Source: Caballeronia catudaia (GTDB taxonomy: Bacteria; Pseudomonadota; Gammaproteobacteria; Burkholderiales; Burkholderiaceae). Taken from it: a stretch of 64,000 nt of DNA. Of the stretch, positions 25,930 through 33,602 are shown in pieces. Where the stretch lies: contig NZ_FCOF02000016.1 in the NCBI RefSeq assembly GCF_001544755.2, positions 1 through 64,000 of the forward strand. Reading direction: 5' to 3'. The translations under genes were made by a program, and so were the position numbers. The notes under the pieces were generated by a model, which searched no databases, had not been told where the DNA came from, and worked only from the letters and a program-made list of their open reading frames with translations. The first letter of the stretch is position 1. Each line of letters opens with the position of its first letter.

Positions 25930-26736
25930 TCAGGCCGCCGCGTTGACTTGCCCATCGACGCTCTGTCGCGGCCAGACGGCTCCCAACTTCGCGGATGCCT
26001 CGCGCAGTAGCGCGTAAAAGGCGTCGTAGCGCTGCGGCGGTATGCGTAAGACCGGCCCGGCAATGCTCATCGTTCCGACTACCGCCCCATCAGTCAGCGA
26101 GCGCACGGTCACGGCCATCGCGACCACACCGGGCTCCGCCTCCTCGACGACCAGACCATAGCCGCGCTGCCTCGTCAGTTCGAGTTCCGGTATCAATCGG
26201 TCGACGCTATTGATCGCCTTCGATGTCCCCGCGCCGTTTGGCTTGCCGAGTCCTCCACGCAATGCGTGCCCGATGGCTTCGTCGTTTGACATTGCCGCCA
26301 ACCACGCCTTCCCGACTGATGTCGCATGCAATGCGATGGGACTATGCATGGACGGCGAATACATGAGACCGGGCGCCGCGCCCTGGGACGCTGCGAGCCA
26401 CGCGAGTGTCCCTTCATTGATCACCGTCAGCCGAACTAGCTCGTGGCACTGCGCTGCGACTTCGTCGAGGATCGGCTGCACCAAGCCTGGTAGCCCTAGA
26501 CCATGCAGGTACCGCTGACCGAGCAAAGAAAGCTTCAAGGTCAAACGGTACTGGGACGTCTGTTCATCTTGTTCGGCCCAGCCCTGCTCGCACAGTTGTG
26601 CAAGCACTCGATGGGCGGGTCCTTTCTCCAGCTCGAGTTCAGTGGCGATATCGGACATACGCATCCAGCGCGCCTCCCGTGCGAGCAACTCAATCGCCTG
26701 AAGCGAACGGTCAACTGCTCCCTTGACAACTCTCAT
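25930..26736 (-). CDS. IclR-family transcriptional regulator
   Basis: The 268-residue protein has the IclR winged-helix domain (residues 1-65: VVKGAVDRSLQAIELLAREA, MSDIATELELEKGPAHRVLA) and an effector domain (LVRLTVINEGTLAWLAASQG, HATSVGKAWLAAM, LTRQRGYGLVVEEAEPGVVA, VGTMSIAGPVLRI). It diverges from the MHS transporter gene and is coupled to the hydratase gene, so it most likely controls both directions from the 86-bp gap between 26736 and 26823. No good ribosome-binding site precedes its ATG. Confidence 0.92.
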   Translation of the reverse strand: MRVVKGAVDRSLQAIELLAREARWMRMSDIATELELEKGPAHRVLAQLCEQGWAEQDEQTSQYRLTLKLSLLGQRYLHGLGLPGLVQPILDEVAAQCHELVRLTVINEGTLAWLAASQGAAPGLMYSPSMHSPIALHATSVGKAWLAAMSNDEAIGHALRGGLGKPNGAGTSKAINSVDRLIPELELTRQRGYGLVVEEAEPGVVAMAVTVRSLTDGAVVGTMSIAGPVLRIPPQRYDAFYALLREASAKLGAVWPRQSVDGQVNAAA

Positions 26737-26743
26737 AATGTCG

Positions 26744-26773
26744 GTAACATGATTCTTACTGGAACGGTGTTAC
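26744..26773. promoter_or_regulatory. GTAACA-N18-TGTTAC inverted repeat in the iclR/MHS divergent gap
   Basis: GTAACA (26744-26749) and TGTTAC (26768-26773) flank 18 bases in the short region between the divergent iclR and transporter starts. Its position suits an IclR-type operator repressing both promoters. Confidence 0.45.
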
Positions 26774-26822
26774 AACAATAAAGAATGAGCGCCGAAAAGT
26801 CAATCCAAGACGGAGACAAGTC

Positions 26823-28256
26823 ATGAATGGAAGCACCTCGGTTGAGTCCCATCGCCAGCGCCAGTCGAAGATAGCTGCGGCCAGCGGCTGGATCGGCTCA
26901 GCACTTGAGTACTACGACTTCTTCATTTACGCGACCGCAGCGTCATTGCTTTTTCCGCAGCTCTTCTTCCCCTCTGGTAACCCTACGGTTGCCATCATCG
27001 CATCACTGGCGACCTTCGGCGTCGGCTATGTCGCCCGACCGATAGGCGCGATGGTGCTCGGCCACGTCGGCGACCGGCACGGTCGGAAGACAGTGCTCAT
27101 TTTCTGCATGTTTTTAATGGGTGTCTCCACGATGGGCGTGGGACTGTTGCCGACGTATCACCAGGTCGGCATCTGGGCTCCGTTGCTGCTCGTCGTCCTC
27201 CGACTCATTCAGGGCTTTGCCGTTGCGGGAGAGGTCTCCGGCGCCAGTTCCATGATTCTTGAGCATGCACCGTTCGGCCGGCGTGGCTACTTCGCGAGCT
27301 TTACCCTGCAAGGGGTGCAAGCCGGGCAACTCCTGGCGGCAGCGGTCTTCTTGCCGTTGGCGCATTTCTTACCGAAAGATCAGTTCGCTTCCTGGGGATG
27401 GCGCATTCCGTTCCTCCTCAGCTTTGTCGTCATCATCATGGGGTACATCATTCGCCGCCAGGTTGACGAAACTCCCGCTTTTCGCGAGGAGCAGGCTCAC
27501 GGCGAGGTGCCTTCCTCACCGGTTGTCGAGGTTCTCGGACAAAGTTGGGACGATGTCTTGCGCGTCGTGTGCATGGCGCTCGTTGCGGTCATCGCGCTTC
27601 TTGCTACGGTGTTCGGCGCCGCGTATGCAGTCCAGCCGGCATACGGTATCGGCTTTCCCGTTGGCGTCTTTCTTTGGATTCCCGTTCTTGGAAACATCTG
27701 CTCGGTCATACTGATTCCCTTCGTCGGTAATCTGTCTGACAAGATCGGCCGCAGGCCGCCAGTTCTTGCCGGCGTGCTCAGCGCCGGGCTGCTCTCGTTC
27801 GGCTATCTGTACGCCATCAGCATCCATAACCTCTGGCTCACGATAATTCTTTCGGTGCTGATGTGGGGCATCGCTTACCAAGGCTTCAACGGGGTGTTTC
27901 CGAGCCTTTTCCCAGAACTATTCCGCACGCGCGTGCGCGTGACGGGGATGGCCATCGGACAAAACGTTGGGACAACGCTTGCGGCACTGACGCCCACACT
28001 CTTTGTCGCCGTCGCGCCCCCCGGCACCGCCAACATTCCGCTGAAGATTGGCTTTCTAACGTTCGGCATCTGTCTCGTCGCCGCGTTCGCTGCATTCACT
28101 ACGCGTGAGACGTATCGGATCCGCCTTGACGATCTTGGCGACCGCGATGCGGTGCCCGTACCCAAAGCCGAGTACGAGCGCATGCGCGGCGAAGCGATGG
28201 CCGGACGAATCGATCCAGTCGATGCGCGGGACCTCGCAAATCAGGCGCGCTCGTAA
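26823..28256 (+). CDS. MFS transporter, metabolite:H+ symporter (MHS) family
   Basis: The 477-residue, 12-helix protein has ALEYYDFFIYATAASLLFPQ, the typical first helix of MHS carriers (shikimate, alpha-ketoglutarate, proline/betaine). It also has GHVGDRHGRKTVLIFCMFLM, RLIQGFAVAGEVSGASSM and GWRIPFLLSF. A hydrophilic C-terminal tail follows. It would import an organic acid or polyol-like solute with protons. GGAGA precedes the ATG. It is the first gene of a plus-strand operon continuing through cupin, shikimate-dehydrogenase-like, Gfo and MetX-like genes. The presence of a shikimate-dehydrogenase-like enzyme makes a hydroxylated carboxylic acid the best guess. Confidence 0.88.
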   Translation: MNGSTSVESHRQRQSKIAAASGWIGSALEYYDFFIYATAASLLFPQLFFPSGNPTVAIIASLATFGVGYVARPIGAMVLGHVGDRHGRKTVLIFCMFLMGVSTMGVGLLPTYHQVGIWAPLLLVVLRLIQGFAVAGEVSGASSMILEHAPFGRRGYFASFTLQGVQAGQLLAAAVFLPLAHFLPKDQFASWGWRIPFLLSFVVIIMGYIIRRQVDETPAFREEQAHGEVPSSPVVEVLGQSWDDVLRVVCMALVAVIALLATVFGAAYAVQPAYGIGFPVGVFLWIPVLGNICSVILIPFVGNLSDKIGRRPPVLAGVLSAGLLSFGYLYAISIHNLWLTIILSVLMWGIAYQGFNGVFPSLFPELFRTRVRVTGMAIGQNVGTTLAALTPTLFVAVAPPGTANIPLKIGFLTFGICLVAAFAAFTTRETYRIRLDDLGDRDAVPVPKAEYERMRGEAMAGRIDPVDARDLANQARS

Positions 28257-28376
28257 CTGTTTGGGCCGGCTCCGCTGGTTGCTACCAATGTGTCGGTGGA
28301 ACTTGGCTTGAGCAGGAGATAAACGATTTGACCGCGGCGCTTGCGAATAGATTGACGCCGCACAAAGGAAATGGAC

Positions 28377-28829
28377 ATGCACAACGAAGACACCCCCCGT
28401 TACGACGGCCCGCGCGAGCTTGCGCAATCTCTAAGCGCGTTTGCGCGAATCAGTGCGGCCGAAGCGCCCTGGAATCAGGAGGGCCTGCGCGCCGATTCTG
28501 AGTACCGCGACCTCGGACTCGCCACGGTAACCAACGGTCGCATCGGGGCAAAGCACATTCGTGCGCTCAAGCCGTTCACCGATCCTACTGGCTGGCACTG
28601 GCACGACATGACCGGGCACTACCTGTATGTGCTGCGCGGATCCGTGACCTTCCGTTTCGCCGGAGTTGAGGGCGACGTGAGGCTAAACGCTGGTGACGGC
28701 CTGTCGCAGCCCGCCGGTGTGCCGCATAACGTGATGTGGCGCTCCGACGATCTCGAAGTCATCGAGATCAACGAGCCCGCTGTCTACGGGACTTGGGATC
28801 TGGACGTACCGCCGGCACCCTGGAAATGA
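28377..28829 (+). CDS. cupin-domain protein
   Basis: The 150-residue single-domain cupin has metal-ligand motifs in TGWHWHDMTGHYLYVLRGSV (HxH, then the following His/Tyr) and QPAGVPHNVMWR (last His). The start was set at the second ATG because AGGA lies seven bases upstream; the ATG at 28371 overlaps that site. Cupins of this size in catabolic clusters can be isomerases, dioxygenases or lyases. The function is unknown beyond probable metal binding. Confidence 0.8.
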   Translation: MHNEDTPRYDGPRELAQSLSAFARISAAEAPWNQEGLRADSEYRDLGLATVTNGRIGAKHIRALKPFTDPTGWHWHDMTGHYLYVLRGSVTFRFAGVEGDVRLNAGDGLSQPAGVPHNVMWRSDDLEVIEINEPAVYGTWDLDVPPAPWK

Positions 28830-28895
28830 CCGATCACCTTTCCGAGCAGTCAAGGTAGGACTGCGCCATCATCCAACATCGAACACCACGCAGCA

Positions 28896-29732
28896 ATGGA
28901 TCCATATATCACTGGAAAAACGCGACTCTATGGGTTAGTGGGCGATCCACTGACGGCAGCTAAGTCGCCACAATTGTTGAACCAGCTCTTTGCTGAACAG
29001 CGCGTGGACGCAGCGTGCGTGCCGTTCTGGGTGAAGGCGGAAAACCTGTCCGCCTTTGTCACCGGTGCACGAGCGATGGGCAATCTCTCCGGCATGCTCG
29101 TCACCATGCCTCATAAGCAACGGATGCTGGAATTTGTCGACGAACTACATCCGACTGCTCGTCAGGTCGGCGCGCTCAACGTCATCCGTTGCGAGGCAGA
29201 TGGACGCTGGGTCGGCGCGATATTCGATGGCGTCGGTTGCGTTCTCGGGATGCAGTGGGAAGGCAACCATCCGGCGAATAAGTCGGTGCTTCTCGTCGGC
29301 GCCGGAGGCGCAGGGAGCGCCATCGCATTTGCTGTCGCGTCCGCAGGCGCTAGCAAGCTCACCATATCCGATGCCAACGAGCTTCGGGCTGGCGACCTTG
29401 CCACATCTGTTGCTGCTGAGACCAGCTGCGACGCACGTTCGGGGCCGCCCGACCCGCGAGGCTTCGACGTCGTCATCAATGCCACGCCGCTCGGCATGAA
29501 AGTCGACGATGCCATGCCGATCGATCCTGAGCGGCTCGCGCCTGGCGCCATCGTCGTCGACATCATCAATGCGTCCGAGCCGACGCCGCTTCGACGTGCC
29601 GCGCAAGCGCGCGGGTGTCGTACCCAGGACGGGGGACCGATGCATCAAGGGCAGGCTGTCTACGCACTAAAGTTCTTAGGATTCGATTACCTCCCCGATG
29701 GACGATCAGCGCAGGACCACGGCCCGCGATGA
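28896..29732 (+). CDS. shikimate/quinate dehydrogenase-like protein
   Basis: The 278-residue protein has the AroE fold: an N-terminal substrate domain with the catalytic Lys in MPHKQRM (K74) and Asp in FDGVG (D111), then a Rossmann domain with LLVGAGGAGSAI. The C-terminal GQAVYALKFL is the conserved Gln region. The substrate-side SxS motif of true AroE is changed to AAKSP, and TDG to FDG, so the substrate is probably not plain shikimate. It would oxidise a cyclic or shikimate-like hydroxy acid imported by the upstream MHS carrier. Its place in a catabolic operon argues against a biosynthetic aroE. Confidence 0.82.
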   Translation: MDPYITGKTRLYGLVGDPLTAAKSPQLLNQLFAEQRVDAACVPFWVKAENLSAFVTGARAMGNLSGMLVTMPHKQRMLEFVDELHPTARQVGALNVIRCEADGRWVGAIFDGVGCVLGMQWEGNHPANKSVLLVGAGGAGSAIAFAVASAGASKLTISDANELRAGDLATSVAAETSCDARSGPPDPRGFDVVINATPLGMKVDDAMPIDPERLAPGAIVVDIINASEPTPLRRAAQARGCRTQDGGPMHQGQAVYALKFLGFDYLPDGRSAQDHGPR

Positions 29733-29758
29733 CCTGGTAATTTCAAAGGAGAATATGC

Positions 29759-30778
29759 ATGAGAGTTGCTTTGCTGGAGGTCAGCCATTGGCATGTCCCG
29801 CTCTATCTGGATGCGCTGGAAGCGCCTGGAATTGAGGTGGTTGCCGTGTCGGATGCGGAGCATGTCGAGGGCGAGGCAATCGCCGCACGATTCGGAAGCA
29901 AGCTGTACTCGTCGGCCTATGAATTGCTCGAGCGCGAGGAAGTCGATTTCGCATTCGTGTTCGGGCGGCATTCCGAGATGCCGGCGCTCGCCGAGGCGGT
30001 GATCGCCCGCAACATTCCCTTTGCACTGGAAAAACCGTGCGGCGTCAACATGTCACAGGTCACCCGGCTTCGCAAACTGACAGAAGAAGCCAACCTTTAT
30101 TGCGCAGTGCCATTGATCTTCCGAATGAGCGAGTTGCTCAGTTCGCTAGAAGATGCCGAAGGGCGCATACCGTCGGACTTCAACTACATGTCCTTCCGTT
30201 TCATTGTGGGTCCGCCGAGTCGGTACGAAGCGGCCGGCGCCGGCTGGGCGCTCGATCCCGTGTACTCCGGAGGAGGATCGACAATCAACGTGGCGACTCA
30301 CTTCATCGACCTGTTCAGATTGCTCACTGGCAAAGAGATCGCCCGAGTCTCTGCCACAATGAATTCAAGAACGCATCGAGGGGCCGTTGAGGACTATTCG
30401 CTGCTGACCATGCAAACCGACGACGGCGTGATCGGCCTGGTGGAAACGGGATATAGCTTCCCCAGCACCCCCGACGAGCAGCGCGAATTCTCGTTCACTC
30501 TTGCATCCGATCGTATATACGCGAAGTCCGCCCCCGACCGAATCGAGATTCGTGAAAGGAACAACCTTTCTGCCGGCACGCGAAGCCGCCGCCTCCAGCT
30601 CGAGACCGACATTTACTACCCGTTGTTCGTGAAGCAAGTGCTCACGGAATGCCGTACTGGCGCAAAGCCAATCGCGTCATTGCGTGACGCGGAGCTCATG
30701 ATGCAAGTCATGGACGCGGCCTACGCATCAGCTCGCCAAGGGGGTGCGCTTCAAACTCTTGAGCCGATGACCAAGTGA
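29759..30778 (+). CDS. Gfo/Idh/MocA-family oxidoreductase
   Basis: The 339-residue protein has the two-domain layout of the family: an N-terminal Rossmann-like part (MRVALLEVSHWHVPLYLDAL, IEVVAVSDAEHVEGEA) and the ALEKPCGV segment, which is the EKP motif with its catalytic Lys. A C-terminal beta-sheet domain follows, with GGGSTINVATHFIDLFRLL. The usual GxGxxG at the first strand is replaced by EVSHWHV, so cofactor binding may differ. AGGAG precedes the ATG seven bases upstream. It probably oxidises a sugar-like or cyclitol-like hydroxyl. Its stop overlaps the next start (GTGA). Confidence 0.85.
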   Translation: MRVALLEVSHWHVPLYLDALEAPGIEVVAVSDAEHVEGEAIAARFGSKLYSSAYELLEREEVDFAFVFGRHSEMPALAEAVIARNIPFALEKPCGVNMSQVTRLRKLTEEANLYCAVPLIFRMSELLSSLEDAEGRIPSDFNYMSFRFIVGPPSRYEAAGAGWALDPVYSGGGSTINVATHFIDLFRLLTGKEIARVSATMNSRTHRGAVEDYSLLTMQTDDGVIGLVETGYSFPSTPDEQREFSFTLASDRIYAKSAPDRIEIRERNNLSAGTRSRRLQLETDIYYPLFVKQVLTECRTGAKPIASLRDAELMMQVMDAAYASARQGGALQTLEPMTK

Positions 30779-31830
30779 CGTATCTGTCAGACCGCACGCT
30801 GATGCTGCAAACAAGACATTGCAATGCGGCCGCCTATCCTGCACCACAGGAAGCGGACTGGGTCGCGCGAGATTTCCGTTTCAGCACCGGCGAAGTGATG
30901 TCGGAGGTGCGGCTGCACTACCGAACCATCGGCGACCCGTCCGGTGAGCCTGTTTTGGTCTTGCACGGCACGACGGGCACGGGCGCCAGCATGCTGATAC
31001 CTGATTTCGCTGACGAGTTATTCGGCCCCGGGCAACCGCTAGATGCCAACAAGTATTTCATCATCCTTCCGGACGCGCTAGGAGCCGGTGGATCGTCCAA
31101 GCCGTCCGACGGACTGCGCACGCGATTCCCGGCTTATAACTATGACGACATGGTGCTCGCGCAGCACCGGCTTCTCACTGAGCACCTGAACATCCGGCAC
31201 CTGCGCCTGTTGATCGGCAACTCGATGGGCGGCATGCACGCATGGATCTGGGGGGTGCGCTATCCGGATTTCATGGACGCGCTCGTGCCAATGGCGTCGC
31301 AACCGACTGAGATGTCCGGCCGCAACTGGATGCTGCGCCGCATGCTCATTGAGATGGTCCGAAACGATCCAGAGTACCGGGGCGGCGATTACACCAGCCA
31401 ACCCAGATCGCTGCGCCTTTCCAACGTCTTTTTTGCGCTGGCTACCAACGGTGGCACCCTCGCCTGCCAAAAGGCGGCGCCGACGATCGAACTGGCCGAC
31501 AAGTACGTCGACGACAAGTTGGCGCAGCCGTTCACATTGGATGCCAACGACTTCATATACCAGTGGAGCGCCTCACGCGGTTATAACCCTGCACCCGGTT
31601 TGCGGAACGTGAAGGCTGCGGTCCTCGCCATCAATGCCGCCGACGATGAGCGCTATCCGCCGGAGACCGGCTTGATGGAGCGCGCGATGCAGCTTGTGCG
31701 CAACGGCCGGCTGCTTCTGATCCCTGCCAGCGAGGATACGTGCGGCCACGGGACGAACGCACTGGCTCGCTTCTACAAGCGCGAGCTGCATGAACTGCTG
31801 CGAACGGCCCCACGCAGGGTCGGGGAGTAA
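30775..31830 (+). CDS. MetX/homoserine acetyltransferase-like alpha/beta hydrolase
   Basis: The 351-residue protein has the MetX-type fold. It contains RLHYRTIGDPSGEPVLVLHG, YFIILPDALGAGGSSKPSDG, the nucleophile elbow GNSMGGMHAWIWG with Ser, and a late His in EDTCGHGTN. The family includes acyltransferases and hydrolases; the context suggests hydrolysis or acyl transfer on a pathway intermediate, not methionine synthesis. The GTG start overlaps the previous stop by four bases, so the genes are coupled. It is the last gene of the operon. Confidence 0.82.
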   Translation: MTYLSDRTLMLQTRHCNAAAYPAPQEADWVARDFRFSTGEVMSEVRLHYRTIGDPSGEPVLVLHGTTGTGASMLIPDFADELFGPGQPLDANKYFIILPDALGAGGSSKPSDGLRTRFPAYNYDDMVLAQHRLLTEHLNIRHLRLLIGNSMGGMHAWIWGVRYPDFMDALVPMASQPTEMSGRNWMLRRMLIEMVRNDPEYRGGDYTSQPRSLRLSNVFFALATNGGTLACQKAAPTIELADKYVDDKLAQPFTLDANDFIYQWSASRGYNPAPGLRNVKAAVLAINAADDERYPPETGLMERAMQLVRNGRLLLIPASEDTCGHGTNALARFYKRELHELLRTAPRRVGE

Positions 31831-32292
31831 CGCCTCTACGGGCGTACCGCTAACGTCCTCCGATTCGAGCCGTCGCTTCGCTGTCGCCTTGAACGTCCGC
31901 TGCGTTAAGGACACGGTCGCACTGGGCTGCCCGCCGTTACGGCATTGATAACGTTTGAACATCAATGCTTCCGAAAATCGCACTTCTCGTTTGAGCCGTC
32001 CTGAGCAAATATTCATGCTCAAGACGTTCATAAACGCACGACCAAGAACGCATCGGCGACAGGCGCGAACCGCTGAACCGCGTTTCGCCGCATCCCACGG
32101 CGAGCCCGATCACGGGCGCCGCCACCGGTCGCCGACGCGCGTCTCGCATGATCCACCTCGCTACTTGAAACCTGCCGCCGCTTTCGAGCGTGTCCACGGC
32201 AGCGGTGCATCTCGCGTCTGCAGCAGCGAGCGGAATGAATACCGGATACCTGCTTCATTCGTCATTGCCATGAAATTTAGGAGACACTTCAC
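31831..32292. other. intergenic stretch with palindromic operator, upstream of the citrate-lyase-like genes
   Basis: About 460 bp without a convincing gene. It holds the perfect palindrome at 31942-31968 and GGAG just before the ATG at 32293. Nothing else was recognised. Confidence 0.5.
31942..31968. promoter_or_regulatory. operator-like palindrome GCATTGAT-N11-ATCAATGC
   Basis: The arms GCATTGAT (31942-31949) and ATCAATGC (31961-31968) are perfect inverted repeats around 11 bases. A close copy, CGATTGAT-N11-ATCAATCG, is at 36372-36398 before the symporter gene. The pair implies one regulator for the citrate-lyase-like genes and the symporter. T-N11-A spacing is typical of LysR-type sites, but no regulator gene is adjacent. 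Confidence 0.65.
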
Positions 32293-33591
32293 ATGCAAAT
32301 CACCGGAATGTTGCACGGCGCGCGCCTGTTGCAATTCGTTGGCTTTCCGTCCAGCGAAGTGCTGGGTCCAGGCGCCAGCGAAGAAGAGATCAAGTCGCTC
32401 ATTGACCGACACGGTCAGATATTCATCAAGCCGGTGTTCAAGGGCGGCGTGGGCAAGAAAGGCAAAGCCGGCCTGCTCGGCCGCGCGACGGACCTCAAGA
32501 CCGCGCTCGCGGAAAAAGAGCGCTTGTTCTTTGCCGAGCACGTGGTAGGTCATGTCAGGGCCAAGGCGAACGGCGTGACATTCGAAGCGGGTGTGCCCGC
32601 CAAGCACGAAGTCTACTTTTCCATCACCGATTCCACGCGCTTTCGCGCGCCGACGATGACACTGTCGCACATGGGCGGCATGGATATCGAGGAGGTCGAC
32701 CCGAAGCACGTCGCAATGGTGCCATTCGATGCGCTGACGGGATTGAAGGCGTTCGTCGTCGCCAATGCGCTGAGCGAAATCGGCGCCCCGCGTGAAATCA
32801 TCTCGCCACTCGTGCAGCAGTTGCCGAAGCTCTGGGAGCTATTCCACGACTTCGGCATGACGACGCTCGAACTCAACCCGATCCGCATGCGCGAGGACAA
32901 AAAGGGACGCCTCACGCCCGTAGCGTGCGACTTCAAGTGCGGATTCGACCGCGACGATCCGCGCTTCTCGCGGCTCGGTCTCCCGGCCCATCTGTTCGCC
33001 GCCGACTACTCGGACTTCGAGCAGGAGATCAATCAGCTGCGCACGCACCAAGGCCAAAGCGATGTCTATGTTATCAACGACAAGGGAACCATCCTTGCGC
33101 CCACCTTCGGCGGCGGCGCGAACTCACTCGTCACGGAAATGCTCGGCGATGCGGCCATCATCTCGTCGGACTTTGGCGGCAATCCTCCATACGAAAAGAT
33201 GAAGGAAGTGGCGCGCATCTGCTTCAGACACTGGCTGAAGCAATCGAACGTGCTGTTCATCATCGGCGGTAAGTCGAACAACACCGACATCTACGAAACA
33301 CTGCGCGCGATGGCCGATGCGCTGCGCGAGCACTTCAGCGAGCACGGACCGACACCGCTCTATGTCGTGCTCGGGCGCGGCGGCCCGAACCTCGTGCGAG
33401 GTATGTCTGCACTGCGCGACACCTGCGATGCGCTCGGCCTGCCCTATCGCTTGTTCGGCTTCGACTCCGACATCAGCGAAGTGATCCAGTACGCGCGCCG
33501 CGCCGATACATGGATGCAATCGGGTGGACGCGCGCAAGTCGCGGCGCGCATCGGCGCGCGCGAAGCTCATTCGCAGACGGCATCGGCTTGA
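32293..33591 (+). CDS. ATP-citrate-lyase-like ATP-grasp/citrate-binding subunit
   Basis: The 432-residue protein aligns, from memory, with the N-terminal part of ATP-citrate lyase. Matching segments are QIFIKPVFKGGVGKKGKAGL (ATP-grasp), SHMGGMDIEEVDPKH, TTLELNPIRM (Mg ligands), LAPTFGGGANSLVTEMLGDA, then the citrate-binding domain with IIGGKSNNTDIYE and VLGRGGPNLVRGM. At the citrate-contacting positions of human ACLY (N346, F347, T348, R379) it has N329, N330, T331 and R362: three of four kept, Phe changed to Asn. It should activate a tri- or dicarboxylate with ATP and CoA together with the next gene's product. GGAG precedes the ATG. Plain succinyl-CoA synthetase beta is less likely because of the citrate-binding domain. 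Confidence 0.8.
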   Translation: MQITGMLHGARLLQFVGFPSSEVLGPGASEEEIKSLIDRHGQIFIKPVFKGGVGKKGKAGLLGRATDLKTALAEKERLFFAEHVVGHVRAKANGVTFEAGVPAKHEVYFSITDSTRFRAPTMTLSHMGGMDIEEVDPKHVAMVPFDALTGLKAFVVANALSEIGAPREIISPLVQQLPKLWELFHDFGMTTLELNPIRMREDKKGRLTPVACDFKCGFDRDDPRFSRLGLPAHLFAADYSDFEQEINQLRTHQGQSDVYVINDKGTILAPTFGGGANSLVTEMLGDAAIISSDFGGNPPYEKMKEVARICFRHWLKQSNVLFIIGGKSNNTDIYETLRAMADALREHFSEHGPTPLYVVLGRGGPNLVRGMSALRDTCDALGLPYRLFGFDSDISEVIQYARRADTWMQSGGRAQVAARIGAREAHSQTASA

Positions 33592-33602
33592 GGAGATCGA
33601 AC

